Source of the DNA: Balneolaceae bacterium
Lineage (GTDB): Bacteria > Bacteroidota > Rhodothermia > Balneolales > Balneolaceae
DNA: 15,395 nt
Direction: 5' to 3'
NCBI GenBank assembly: GCA_021767245.1
Contig: JAASTO010000046.1
Coordinates: 1 to 15,395 of the forward strand
Below the pieces are notes generated by a model. That model ran no database searches. It saw nothing but the letters and a program-made list of their open reading frames with translations, and was not told where the DNA came from. Made by a program: the position numbers and the translations under genes. This document shows, piece after piece, positions 1-6,683 of this stretch (position 1 is the stretch's first letter; each line of letters opens with the position of its first letter).

Positions 1-48
1 GATGAGCAGAAATACTCCTGCCAGGGCTATGTATTTAATACCTTTCAA
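1..48 (-). CDS. nosD: Start of a secreted protein, probably NosD (partial)
   Basis: Only the first 16 codons are present; the gene runs off the left edge. They read MKGIKYIALAGVFLLI, a positively charged start followed by a hydrophobic stretch, as in a Sec signal peptide. The start codon is TTG, chosen because a strong GGAGGT ribosome site lies six bases upstream (55-60). The gene begins 32 bases after the nosL stop on the same strand. In clade II nos clusters the gene after nosL is usually nosD, a periplasmic carbohydrate-binding/beta-helix protein needed for copper-site maturation of NosZ, followed by the nosF and nosY transporter genes. The NosD name therefore rests on position only; the visible residues show only export. 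Confidence 0.5.
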   Translation of the reverse strand, partial: MKGIKYIALAGVFLLI

Positions 49-80
49 TTTTTGACCTCCATTTATTTTAAAACTGAATG

Positions 81-554
81 CTATTTGCGCATTCCCATGC
101 CCATTTTCATTTCGGTTTGGGCAACCTCATCCCAGAGCAGTAATCGCCCTGGTCTTTCACTAACATGTTCTTCTGCAATCTCTTTACTTGGCAGGGCTAA
201 CAGTGATTCGCCCATAGGGCTTTTTATCACCTCGCTTTTTACATACTGAGCTTTAAAAGCATCCAGCCAGGTACCAGGGTTGTTGTAATTACTGACCCAA
301 AGTCTGGCACCTTTAAGTTCTTCCTCCTTTTCACGATGATAGACAGCCATGCACTCAATGGCATCAAACTTCAGGGCTTTCCCTTTATCCGTTACCAGTT
401 GAGAGGCAAATTGATCATCTGTGATCATCATTTTGCAATGGGCACATTCATCACTTGCATAATGAATTTCAACCGGTTCCTGACTACAGGCTGCCGTCAA
501 AAACAACAGTGCAAAAGCGTAAAATGCGTATTTAGTTAGTTTAAATAACTTCAT
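81..554 (-). CDS. nosL: NosL copper-binding lipoprotein
   Basis: NosL is an outer-membrane- or periplasm-facing lipoprotein that binds Cu(I) and delivers it for assembly of the NosZ CuZ centre. The 157-residue product has a signal peptide ending in a lipobox, TAAC, with Cys23 as the lipidation site. The family's cysteine motif follows as Cys37-x-x-Cys40 directly before KMMI (Met42, Met43), with a third cysteine at Cys68 in AIECMA. The C-terminal tail is unusually Met-rich (KMGMGM, 150-155), which could be an extra soft-metal site; that is inference. A GGAGGT ribosome site lies five bases before the ATG. It sits between the four-helix membrane protein gene and the presumed nosD on the same strand, as expected for a nos operon. 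Confidence 0.9.
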   Translation of the reverse strand: MKLFKLTKYAFYAFALLFLTAACSQEPVEIHYASDECAHCKMMITDDQFASQLVTDKGKALKFDAIECMAVYHREKEEELKGARLWVSNYNNPGTWLDAFKAQYVKSEVIKSPMGESLLALPSKEIAEEHVSERPGRLLLWDEVAQTEMKMGMGMRK

Positions 555-597
555 TACCGACCTCCATTAATTAATAAAACTCTTTGGGTAATACGGT

Positions 598-1167
598 TTA
601 CTTATCCCCACTTTTCCACCAAACCAAACCGGCTATACTCATAGAAAGTAATGCAAAATAAAAACCGATATGTGGAAGTGAGGTCGCATTGATATTCAAC
701 AACTGTTTACTGCCCAATAATGGTGGCTGATAGGTCATACCAGGTACTTTGATCGGGGCGTCCGGGCTCAGATTATGTCCGTAATCATATCCCCATAAAT
801 AAAAATCAACCAATCCGGCTACGGCCAGTAATATAAAGACCCCTAGCCAAAATAGGATCAGCTTGCGCTTACCGGTAGCTGCAATGATCAACCCCGTAAC
901 CATCAAAAATGCAAAGATATAAGGCATGACCTGTAGTTCGGGTATGGACGCGGGGTCAATGGATTTCATCCCAATGTAATGGTTCAGTCCATTTATGTTC
1001 TTAAGATCATTGGGCTGCTTACCTTCAATGTTATTGATCGTGATGTTCATTCCGATCCCTTCCGGATACTGAGGAGCTTCCATACTGATGCTCCAGATAG
1101 GAACGAGGTAAACTCCGATCAATAAAAGTGCGGCGACTGCCATCCATATTTTGTGTGATGTTTTCAT
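598..1167 (-). CDS. Four-helix membrane protein of the nos cluster
   Basis: This 189-residue protein has four predicted membrane segments, at about 8-27, 81-98, 102-124 and 164-184. Two sizeable extramembrane loops remain: 28-80, containing LNHYIGM (His63, Met67), and 125-163, containing GYDYGHN (His131) and a proline-rich stretch. I recognise it as the small conserved membrane protein that accompanies nosZ and nosL in Bacteroidota-type clade II nos clusters, but its biochemical role is not established. The His/Met content of the loops and its place between nosZ and nosL suggest a part in copper handling or electron transfer to NosZ; this is inference. A GAGGT ribosome site precedes the ATG. 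A terminator-like hairpin separates it from nosZ, so it may be expressed at a lower level. Confidence 0.75.
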   Translation of the reverse strand: MKTSHKIWMAVAALLLIGVYLVPIWSISMEAPQYPEGIGMNITINNIEGKQPNDLKNINGLNHYIGMKSIDPASIPELQVMPYIFAFLMVTGLIIAATGKRKLILFWLGVFILLAVAGLVDFYLWGYDYGHNLSPDAPIKVPGMTYQPPLLGSKQLLNINATSLPHIGFYFALLSMSIAGLVWWKSGDK

Positions 1168-1186
1168 AATTACCTCGTTTTTAAAT

Positions 1187-1223
1187 AAAAAAATGAAAAA
1201 GCTGGGGAGGTATCAGCTCCCCA
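1187..1223 (-). terminator. Terminator-like hairpin inside the nos operon, after nosZ
   Basis: Read on the minus strand, TGGGGAG and CTCCCCA form a perfect 7-bp GC-rich stem with a 7-base loop (1203-1223). It is followed by GC and then T-rich sequence, TTTTTCATTTTTTT (1187-1200). It begins 21 bases after the nosZ stop and ends before the next gene of the same operon. That is the form of a Rho-independent terminator placed to let only part of transcription continue, or of a 3' stem that protects the nosZ message. Confidence 0.75.
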
Positions 1224-1244
1224 ACCATGATGGAGGTCAAATCA

Positions 1245-3221
1245 TCATTGACCAATTCCGTATTTAATTTCAGGATCAGAATTTTCAGGTGATACTCTCA
1301 CATAACCCTGCATTTCCTGATGAAGGGCTGAACAGAAATCTGTACAGTAGAATGGGAACACGCCCACTTGTTCTGGTTCCCAGACAAGGGTTAAAGTTTC
1401 ACCCGGCATGATCAACAATTCTGATGTATTAGCACCTTTGATCGCAAAACCGTGTGGTACATCCCAGTCCTGTTCGAGGTTCGTAACGTGGAAGTACACT
1501 TTATCACCTACTTTGATACCCTCAATGTTATCTGGGGCAAAGTGACTACGGATCGTTGTCATGTAAACATGAACTTCGTTGCCATCACGCTCGATCCTGG
1601 TTTGAGCTTCACTGGTTGCACGGTAAGGGTGCGTGTTATCTTCAAGTTTGTAGAAACGCTTCTGACGCTCCATCACTTTTTCGGCCTTGATACCCTGTGC
1701 ATAGTGAGGTTCCCCTTCCGTTGGGAAGTCAAGCAGCAGTTGCATCTTGTCTCCTGAAATATCGATCAGCTGAGCTGAGTGGAACATTTCAGGACCGGTT
1801 GGCAGGTAACGGTCTTTGGTGATCTTGTTAAGTGCTACCAGATATTTTCCGTCAGGCTTCTGACTGTCACCACCCGGGATCATAAGGTGACCCGGTGAGT
1901 AATACGTGTCAATTCGGTCAACCACCTGAGTATTTTCGATATCCCACTTCACAATCTCAGATGAAATAAAAGCTGTGGTGTAAGCAAAACCTTTGCCATC
2001 AAATTCGGTGTGCAGAGGTCCTAAACCGGGATCCTCAACCTCACCGTGGAGGATAGAATCATACTTCAATACCGGAATTCCCAATACCTCACCCTCATAA
2101 TCCTCATTTTCAATTGCATTGATCATCTTATCAAATGAGTGAACCGGAATTACGGTTGAAAGTTTACCACCGGCAATGATGTACTGACCAGTTGGGTCAA
2201 CATCCACTCCGTGTGGAGATTTTGGAGTTGGCAGGAAGTACACAATGCCTTCCAGTTCGCGTGGGTCAAGTACGCGTACTTCATCAATGGTCTCTGTTTT
2301 GGCAATACCGCCTTCTTCGTGGTCGATGTAGTTACGCACGTGCTTACCGGGCATCATTTTGCCTTTACCCTCTTTCACATATTCAGCCGCTTTTCTCCAG
2401 TTGATAGCTGCAATGAAATCCTTGTCATTTTTGGAAGCGTTGATCTCCAGTAAAGTATGAGCTTGCTCACTGTTGTAACTGGTGAAGAATGCCCAGCCAT
2501 CAGATGGACCTTTTCCGGCATGAGACAGGTCATAGTCAAAACCAGGCATAAGAATCTGGAAGTCGATGTTCATTTTACCTTCATCAGATACCTTGATGAA
2601 TGAAATGGTACCACGGAAGGTATCTTTGTAAGAATCTATAGATACGTCCATATTGCTCATGTCAGCATCCATTGGAATACTGAAACGCGTAGCAGCAGAT
2701 ACATACTCTGTGTTTGGAGTTACAAACGCAGAAGCATGGTTACCGGCCGAGTTGGGGATCTCAATAATCTCCTGAGTCTTGAATTCATCCAGACCGATAC
2801 GAGCTACACGCGGGGTGTTATTCTCGTTGATAAAGATCCAGCGTCCGTCAGTCTCACCATTGGTCTGAGATAATTCAGGGTGGTGAGCATCTCCCCAAGG
2901 TACAAATCCGTGAGAAGTGTTAAGCATGGCTTTGGTTTCTTCACTGTAACCGTAACCGTTTACGGCTGCTTGCGAAAATACCGGTACGGTAAAAATGTGG
3001 CGCCCCGAAGGTATTCCATACACTCCAAGTTGACCGTTGTATCCTCCGGACATAAATCCGTAGAATTCATCAAGCTCACCCGGAGCTACATATACTTTTT
3101 GTGCGGCATCGGTGTTGGCACTGAAATTACCATTGCTGCCATTACAACCGAAAAGCGTAATGCTTAATAGTACAACAGCAGGTAGCATCCAAAACCGATG
3201 ACTATGCGTTTGTTTTTTCAT
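1245..3221 (-). CDS. nosZ: Nitrous oxide reductase, clade II (Sec-type)
   Basis: NosZ reduces N2O to N2 in the periplasm with a tetranuclear CuZ site and a dinuclear CuA site. The 658-residue product has an N-terminal signal without a twin-arginine motif and with a lipobox-like LFGC (Cys26), which marks the Sec-exported clade II. The beta-propeller carries the likely CuZ histidines: the pair in DAHHP (113, 114), NHAS (162), SPHGV (337), PLHTEFD (404), PGHLM (445) and EPHYA (506). The C-terminal cupredoxin domain holds a complete CuA set: His590 in VPHGF, then Cys626-x3-Cys630-x3-His634-x2-Met637. Length and motifs indicate an intact enzyme. It follows the cytochrome c gene by 54 bases. The start has an AGGA ribosome site six bases upstream. 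Confidence 0.97.
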   Translation of the reverse strand: MKKQTHSHRFWMLPAVVLLSITLFGCNGSNGNFSANTDAAQKVYVAPGELDEFYGFMSGGYNGQLGVYGIPSGRHIFTVPVFSQAAVNGYGYSEETKAMLNTSHGFVPWGDAHHPELSQTNGETDGRWIFINENNTPRVARIGLDEFKTQEIIEIPNSAGNHASAFVTPNTEYVSAATRFSIPMDADMSNMDVSIDSYKDTFRGTISFIKVSDEGKMNIDFQILMPGFDYDLSHAGKGPSDGWAFFTSYNSEQAHTLLEINASKNDKDFIAAINWRKAAEYVKEGKGKMMPGKHVRNYIDHEEGGIAKTETIDEVRVLDPRELEGIVYFLPTPKSPHGVDVDPTGQYIIAGGKLSTVIPVHSFDKMINAIENEDYEGEVLGIPVLKYDSILHGEVEDPGLGPLHTEFDGKGFAYTTAFISSEIVKWDIENTQVVDRIDTYYSPGHLMIPGGDSQKPDGKYLVALNKITKDRYLPTGPEMFHSAQLIDISGDKMQLLLDFPTEGEPHYAQGIKAEKVMERQKRFYKLEDNTHPYRATSEAQTRIERDGNEVHVYMTTIRSHFAPDNIEGIKVGDKVYFHVTNLEQDWDVPHGFAIKGANTSELLIMPGETLTLVWEPEQVGVFPFYCTDFCSALHQEMQGYVRVSPENSDPEIKYGIGQ

Positions 3222-3275
3222 AGTATTCCTGTTTTTGATTGGTGGGTTGGTTAGTTGTTTGTTCTAAATTTTTTA

Positions 3276-3755
3276 TCACTCAAGATCTGAGGCAAAGAAC
3301 TCTACGATAGCTCGTGCTTCTTCCTGCGATAACCCCTGATTAGGCATTGGGCTCATAAATTCCTGAAGCAGCTTCTTGGCTTCGGGGTGATTCTTTGTCA
3401 TACCATCCGGATTCAGGATCATATTCATAACGTAAGTAGGGGAACGGCGCTCAAGCACATCTTTCATGGCCGGACCTATATAACGTTCATTCACTTTATG
3501 GCAGGCAGAACATTTCAATTCGAACAGCTCTTTTCCTTTTTGAGCCAGTTCCATATCCACTTCATCTCCTAATGAGATGGTTTCAGTAACCGGACCTATT
3601 CCATGCTCCATTTCGAATTCAGATAAACCGCTTTCATTCTGTTGTTTTTGGGCTTGCGTTTGCTGTTGATTGCCGCCATCTCCACTGCCTCCGCATCCAC
3701 TTAGCATAAATGCGAGCGACAAACTTACAGCGATCATTATTTTGGATAACTTCAT
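3276..3755 (-). CDS. Mono-haem cytochrome c lipoprotein of the nos operon
   Basis: A 159-residue exported cytochrome c. The signal peptide ends in LSGC with Cys21 as the lipidation site, followed by a low-complexity Gly/Gln-rich linker (22-40) that would tether the domain at the membrane. The haem site is Cys82-Ser-Ala-Cys85-His86, and Met137 in SPMPN is the likely distal axial ligand. The fold resembles small class I cytochromes (an RYIGP loop after the haem motif and a C-terminal helix). As the first gene of the nos operon it is the likely electron donor to the CuA site of NosZ, a common arrangement in clade II clusters; direct transfer is inferred. The promoter region is shared with the divergent Crp/Fnr gene. 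Confidence 0.9.
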   Translation of the reverse strand: MKLSKIMIAVSLSLAFMLSGCGGSGDGGNQQQTQAQKQQNESGLSEFEMEHGIGPVTETISLGDEVDMELAQKGKELFELKCSACHKVNERYIGPAMKDVLERRSPTYVMNMILNPDGMTKNHPEAKKLLQEFMSPMPNQGLSQEEARAIVEFFASDLE

Positions 3756-3804
3756 GATGATTTGACCTGATTTTAAGTTAAAAGACTTTTTTATCTTTAT
3801 TGTT

Positions 3805-3822
3805 TAAGACCAAATTGTCCTT
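3805..3822. promoter_or_regulatory. Candidate shared operator upstream of the nos operon
   Basis: TAAGA-CCAAATTG-TCCTT lies 50-67 bases before the cytochrome c start. It matches, with the same spacing, elements before ric (12261-12278) and rrf2 (12781-12798): all three have TAAGA, eight bases ending in TG, then TC. It is an imperfect dyad. An Rrf2-type binding site is a guess based on which genes share it. Confidence 0.35.
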
Positions 3823-3826
3823 TTTA

Positions 3827-3843
3827 TGTGAAGTAATTGTGAA
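3827..3843. promoter_or_regulatory. Paired TGTGAA half-sites in the divergent nos/crp region
   Basis: TGTGAA occurs twice in direct orientation (3827-3832 and 3838-3843), 11 bases apart, about one DNA turn. TGTGA is a half-site of the Crp family, and a Crp/Fnr-type gene starts 125 bases downstream. No full inverted partner was found, so binding is speculative. Confidence 0.25.
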
Positions 3844-3878
3844 TTTTCTTGATAAACAACTGCAAAGTAGATATTTAG

Positions 3879-3898
3879 ACCTGTTATAATTAACAGGT
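3879..3898. promoter_or_regulatory. Perfect 8-4-8 inverted repeat upstream of the Crp/Fnr gene
   Basis: ACCTGTTA and TAACAGGT are exact inverted repeats around TAAT. The left arm and spacer together contain TATAAT (3885-3890), which could be a -10 element for the plus-strand regulator gene starting at 3968. A dyad over a promoter core is a usual place for a repressor or an autoregulator. No matching -35 was found, and the distance to the start codon would imply a leader of roughly 70 bases. Confidence 0.4.
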
Positions 3899-3967
3899 TA
3901 AATCACCATTTTAAGCCTAACAGAATGAAAAAGTTTCAGTAGCTTTACCTAAAACAAAAAGATTTAA

Positions 3968-4573
3968 ATGAATCAAATACTGCCAGACCGTTCTTCTTTA
4001 AAAAATTATGGGATCACAAGATCCTTCAAAGCCGGCGATGAGATCGTCAGTCAAGATGCCCCTATTCACTCCATCCCTATTGTGTTAAAAGGAAGCCTGA
4101 AGGTGATGCAGTCGGACGATGAATTCAGGGAAATGGTGATGTACTACCTGCAACCGGGTGAAACGTGTGTGATGTCTTTTTTGGCCGCCTTATATAATGA
4201 CACCAGCAAAGTAAAAGCCGTGGCAGAGGAAGATACTGAGGTTGTTTTTATACAGATAGGCAAAATGCGTGAACTGATGAGTAAGGACCCAAAATGGCTC
4301 AACTACGTGTTTCAGATCTATCACAAACGGTTTGAAGAGCTACTCGAGGTGGTCAATGCTATTGCCTTTAAAAAGATGGATGAGCGTTTACTGCAATTTC
4401 TTAAGAAAAAAGCCGAGGTCTCCGGGTCAAAAAACATTAAAATAACCCATGAGCAATTAGGGCAGGAACTCGGAACCGCCAGGGAAGTCATCTCAAGACT
4501 GCTCAAACAAATGGAAAGTGAAGGACTCGTTGAACTGGGGAGAAACCGCATCACCATTACCACTCCAGCATAA
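3968..4573 (+). CDS. Crp/Fnr-family transcription regulator
   Basis: A 201-residue regulator with an N-terminal cyclic-nucleotide-binding-like beta roll (about 15-115, containing PGETCVMSFLAAL), a dimer helix (about 116-140) and a winged helix-turn-helix (about 156-198). The recognition helix reads TAREVISRLLK (170-180). Arg172, Glu173 and Arg177 correspond to the Crp residues that read GTGA, and Glu173, Ser176 and Arg177 to those of Fnr. The only cysteine is Cys67, so there is no Fnr-type 4Fe-4S cluster and no direct oxygen sensing of that sort. It is divergent from the nos operon and precedes the stress-gene run, so it may control either or both. Candidate sites are the GTGA-N6-TCAC box at 4628 and the half-sites at 3827. 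The effector (NO through haem, a nucleotide, or other) is unknown. Confidence 0.88.
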   Translation: MNQILPDRSSLKNYGITRSFKAGDEIVSQDAPIHSIPIVLKGSLKVMQSDDEFREMVMYYLQPGETCVMSFLAALYNDTSKVKAVAEEDTEVVFIQIGKMRELMSKDPKWLNYVFQIYHKRFEELLEVVNAIAFKKMDERLLQFLKKKAEVSGSKNIKITHEQLGQELGTAREVISRLLKQMESEGLVELGRNRITITTPA

Positions 4574-4627
4574 CCCCCTATGTAAATCGTTTAAAAAATC
4601 GAGATTGGAGAACGGCTGATAGTTAAT

Positions 4628-4641
4628 GTGATAAATGTCAC
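4628..4641. promoter_or_regulatory. Crp-type GTGA-N6-TCAC box upstream of the DUF2892-trx-osmC genes
   Basis: GTGA-TAAATG-TCAC is a perfect 4-6-4 dyad of the spacing used by Crp-family dimers; with flanks it reads TGTGA-N6-TCACT. Its centre is 65 bases before the 4700 start. TAATAT at 4664-4669 is suitably placed for a -10 element if the box is centred near -41 (class II activation). The neighbouring regulator carries the Arg-Glu pair that reads GTGA. Confidence 0.5.
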
Positions 4642-4699
4642 TGAGTTTGGCCCTCATAATGGTTAATATATCCTTCATAATAAAAGACTATCTATAACT

Positions 4700-4960
4700 A
4701 TGAGTTCGATAAATAAAGAAACCATGTTTTCTAACTGGCATACTATGCGGTGGGTAGCCCTCTCCGTTGGGATATTTTTAGCCGTCATGGCTGTATGGTA
4801 TCAGGATGCCGTAACGGGACTGTTCAGTGGGTTTTTCATTTTTCAGGCTGTAACCAATACCGGTTGTATGGTGTCGCAGTCTTGTGGAGTTCCACAGTCC
4901 AATCAACCTGAGAACAGAACTGATCAAGACAAAGAAATTAAATTCACTGAGGTTAAATAA
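4700..4960 (+). CDS. Small DUF2892/YgaP-like membrane protein
   Basis: An 86-residue inner-membrane protein with two hydrophobic segments, at about 17-34 and 37-53, and a hydrophilic charged tail (66-86). After the second segment comes NTGCMVSQSCGVP with Cys56 and Cys62, a cysteine pair that recurs in DUF2892 proteins of this lineage. YgaP-type proteins pair this membrane hairpin with a rhodanese domain; here the membrane part stands alone. The next gene, five bases on, encodes thioredoxin, so the cysteines may be reduced by it or handle sulfur or peroxide stress. That link is inference. The ribosome site is weak, and an in-frame ATG at 4724 is an alternative start. Confidence 0.7.
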   Translation: MSSINKETMFSNWHTMRWVALSVGIFLAVMAVWYQDAVTGLFSGFFIFQAVTNTGCMVSQSCGVPQSNQPENRTDQDKEIKFTEVK

Positions 4961-4965
4961 ACATC

Positions 4966-5292
4966 ATGGAAAGTACTGAAGCTAAACCAAAATCGTTCAA
5001 CGAAATTATTAATGAAGACACACCCGTGTTGGTAGATTTTTATGCCGACTGGTGTGCCCCTTGTAAGATGATGACCCCGATCCTTCAGCAACTTAAAAGT
5101 GCTATGGGAGATAAACTCACCATCATTAAGATCGATACCGAGAAAAACCCTGATGTGGCCATCAGATATCAGGTACGTGGTATCCCTAACCTGATCTTGT
5201 TTAAAAAAGGTCAGCTTTTGTGGCAACAAGCCGGTGTGGTACAAATGCCACAGCTGCAGCAGATCATTGAACAGAAACTGGAGCAATCATGA
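4966..5292 (+). CDS. Thioredoxin
   Basis: A 108-residue single-domain cytoplasmic thioredoxin without a signal peptide. The active site is WCAPCK with Cys30 and Cys33; Ala replaces the more usual Gly of WCGPC. The buried Asp is present in DFYADWC, and the cis-proline loop is RGIPNLILF with Pro74. Length and order of motifs match the full family. It would reduce disulfides in target proteins, possibly including the OsmC peroxidase encoded directly downstream; the two genes overlap by four bases (ATGA), which indicates translational coupling. It is the second gene of the run that starts at 4700. This may be a secondary, stress-linked thioredoxin and not the housekeeping one, so no gene symbol is given. 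Confidence 0.92.
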   Translation: MESTEAKPKSFNEIINEDTPVLVDFYADWCAPCKMMTPILQQLKSAMGDKLTIIKIDTEKNPDVAIRYQVRGIPNLILFKKGQLLWQQAGVVQMPQLQQIIEQKLEQS

Positions 5293-5741
5293 GTAAGACC
5301 GTAGAACATATTTATGATGTGGACCTTAAATGGAAAGAAGGCCGCATTGGAGAGCTCAGATCTTTTAAGCTTGACGACACCATTGAAGTGGCCACACCGC
5401 CTGAATTTCCCGGTGGTGTTGAAGGGATCTGGAGTCCTGAGCACCTATTTGTAGCCTCTGTAAGCAGTTGCTTCATGACAACCTTTACGGCCATTGCAGA
5501 GTATTCAAAGCTTAAATTTGAAGAGCTTACTGTTCCGGCTACCGGACTTATGAGTAACGAAACCGGAAAATTTGCGATCACAGAGATCGTATTAAGTCCT
5601 AAACTGGTTATACAAGATGATAACCAAAAAGACAAAGCGTTAAGAATATTACAAAAGGCGGAAGAAGCCTGCCTCATTACGCGTTCCATTAAAACTGAGG
5701 TTAAACTTGAACCAACAATTGCCATAGCGGCATTAAATTAA
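5289..5741 (+). CDS. OsmC/Ohr-family peroxide-reducing protein
   Basis: A 150-residue OsmC-fold protein, close to the normal family length. OsmC/Ohr proteins are dimers that reduce organic hydroperoxides with two cysteines. Both are here: Cys61 in ASVSSCFMTTF at the start of the central helix, and Cys128 in EEACLITRSI. The preceding SPEHLF segment is also typical. It overlaps the thioredoxin stop by four bases and has GGAG just upstream, so it is co-translated with a likely electron donor. The sequence fits the YhfA-like/OsmC branch better than classical Ohr, but I cannot separate them with certainty. Role inferred: removal of organic peroxides as part of the stress run. Confidence 0.9.
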   Translation: MSKTVEHIYDVDLKWKEGRIGELRSFKLDDTIEVATPPEFPGGVEGIWSPEHLFVASVSSCFMTTFTAIAEYSKLKFEELTVPATGLMSNETGKFAITEIVLSPKLVIQDDNQKDKALRILQKAEEACLITRSIKTEVKLEPTIAIAALN

Positions 5742-5758
5742 ATAGAGAGAAGAACATT

Positions 5759-6238
5759 ATGAGTAACCTAAATAACATTGGTCTTGATAAAGACAAATCA
5801 AAAAAACTATCTGATAAACTTGGTGTATTATTAGCCAGCTATACCGTTTTTTATCAAAACACACGGGGCTACCATTGGAACATCAAAGGTAAGAATTTCT
5901 TTGAGCTCCATGTAAAGTTTGAAGAGCTCTACAACGACCTTTTCGTGAAAATTGACGACGTTGCAGAAAGAATTCTGACACTCGGTTTCACTCCTGAACA
6001 CCGATATTCTGAATATGCTTCAGATTCGTTGATCAAGGAAAGCGGCAAAGTGGTAGATGGAGATAAGGCCGTGGATGAAATTCTTGATTCGTTTAAAGCG
6101 TTAATATCCTTGCAGCGTGAGATCCTGGATCTGTCAGACGAAGCCGGCGATGAAGGGACCAATGCAATGATGAGTGATTATATCACTGAGCAGGAAAAAC
6201 TTGTTTGGATGTATTCTTCATACGCTCATAACGTGTGA
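5759..6238 (+). CDS. dps: Dps-family ferritin-like DNA-protection protein
   Basis: A 159-residue Dps protein, which forms a dodecamer that oxidises and stores iron with hydrogen peroxide, removing Fenton reagents. The inter-subunit ferroxidase ligands are all recognisable with the usual spacing: His39 in YHWNIKG, His51 and Glu55 in LHVKFEE, and Asp66 and Glu70 in KIDDVAERI. The N-terminal tail is short but lysine-containing (KDKSKK), so DNA binding is possible. It lies 17 bases after osmC with an AGAGAAG ribosome site and is probably part of the same transcript. The combination with OsmC and thioredoxin points to peroxide defence. Confidence 0.95.
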   Translation: MSNLNNIGLDKDKSKKLSDKLGVLLASYTVFYQNTRGYHWNIKGKNFFELHVKFEELYNDLFVKIDDVAERILTLGFTPEHRYSEYASDSLIKESGKVVDGDKAVDEILDSFKALISLQREILDLSDEAGDEGTNAMMSDYITEQEKLVWMYSSYAHNV

Positions 6239-6294
6239 TAAGATCTCACTCTTTGGTATTTTAAGAATGTGAATTTCATAAACGAGGATAAATT

Positions 6295-6681
6295 ATGTCG
6301 TACCATTTTAGTAAAACAGTAGATCTTGGCTTTGATGAGGCTATCGATAAAACAACAGCCGCACTCAAAGAAGAGGGTTTTGGTGTGTTGACCGAGATCG
6401 ATATCAAAGCAACCCTGAAGAAAAAGCTGGATGTTGATTTCCGAAATTATCGAATTTTGGGTGCCTGCAATCCACCAAACGCTTATAAAGCCCTTCAAGC
6501 CGAAGGCCATATAGGCTTGATGCTACCCTGCAACGTGATCGTTCAGGAGCATGAAGATGGGAAGGTAGAGGTTTCTGCCGTTGATCCGGTTGCTTCCATG
6601 CAGGCCATCGAAAACGACGCCCTTGGTGAAGTGGCTGCTAACGTACGTGACATGCTGAAAAAAGCCATAGACCGACTATAA
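6295..6681 (+). CDS. DUF302-family protein
   Basis: A 128-residue soluble protein of the DUF302 family. The hallmark core is seen as YRILGACNPPNAYKAL (52-67) and GLMLPCNVIVQE (74-85), with Cys58 and Cys79 as its conserved cysteines. No signal peptide or membrane helix is visible. The biochemical function of DUF302 is not established; the fold is a small dimeric alpha/beta barrel that binds ligands in some structures. It has a GAGGAT ribosome site, follows dps by 56 bases, and ends in a strong double terminator, so it is probably the last gene of the stress transcript. Its neighbours suggest a redox- or stress-related job, which remains unproven. Confidence 0.88.
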   Translation: MSYHFSKTVDLGFDEAIDKTTAALKEEGFGVLTEIDIKATLKKKLDVDFRNYRILGACNPPNAYKALQAEGHIGLMLPCNVIVQEHEDGKVEVSAVDPVASMQAIENDALGEVAANVRDMLKKAIDRL

Positions 6682-6683
6682 AG

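Noticed and set aside
1452..3167. Several plus-strand reading frames of 70-101 codons opposite nosZ
   Set aside because: They are antisense to a full-length, motif-complete NosZ, have no recognisable domains or ribosome sites, and are explained by the codon composition of nosZ.
1234..3768. A 15-base exact inverted repeat (AGGTCAAATCATCAT at 1234-1248 and its complement at 3754-3768) flanking cytochrome c and nosZ
   Set aside because: A 15-base match in a window this long is not rare by chance, and both copies lie in ribosome-site or gene-end sequence. No other mobile-element feature is present.
3762..3775. TTGACCTGATTTTA as an Fnr box for the nos operon
   Set aside because: Only the left half-site fits; the right half lacks TCAA, and it sits within the ribosome-binding region of the cytochrome c gene.
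4321..4678. Two minus-strand frames overlapping the end of the Crp/Fnr gene and the gap after it
   Set aside because: They lie opposite a clear regulator gene and its promoter-bearing downstream gap and show no protein-family features.
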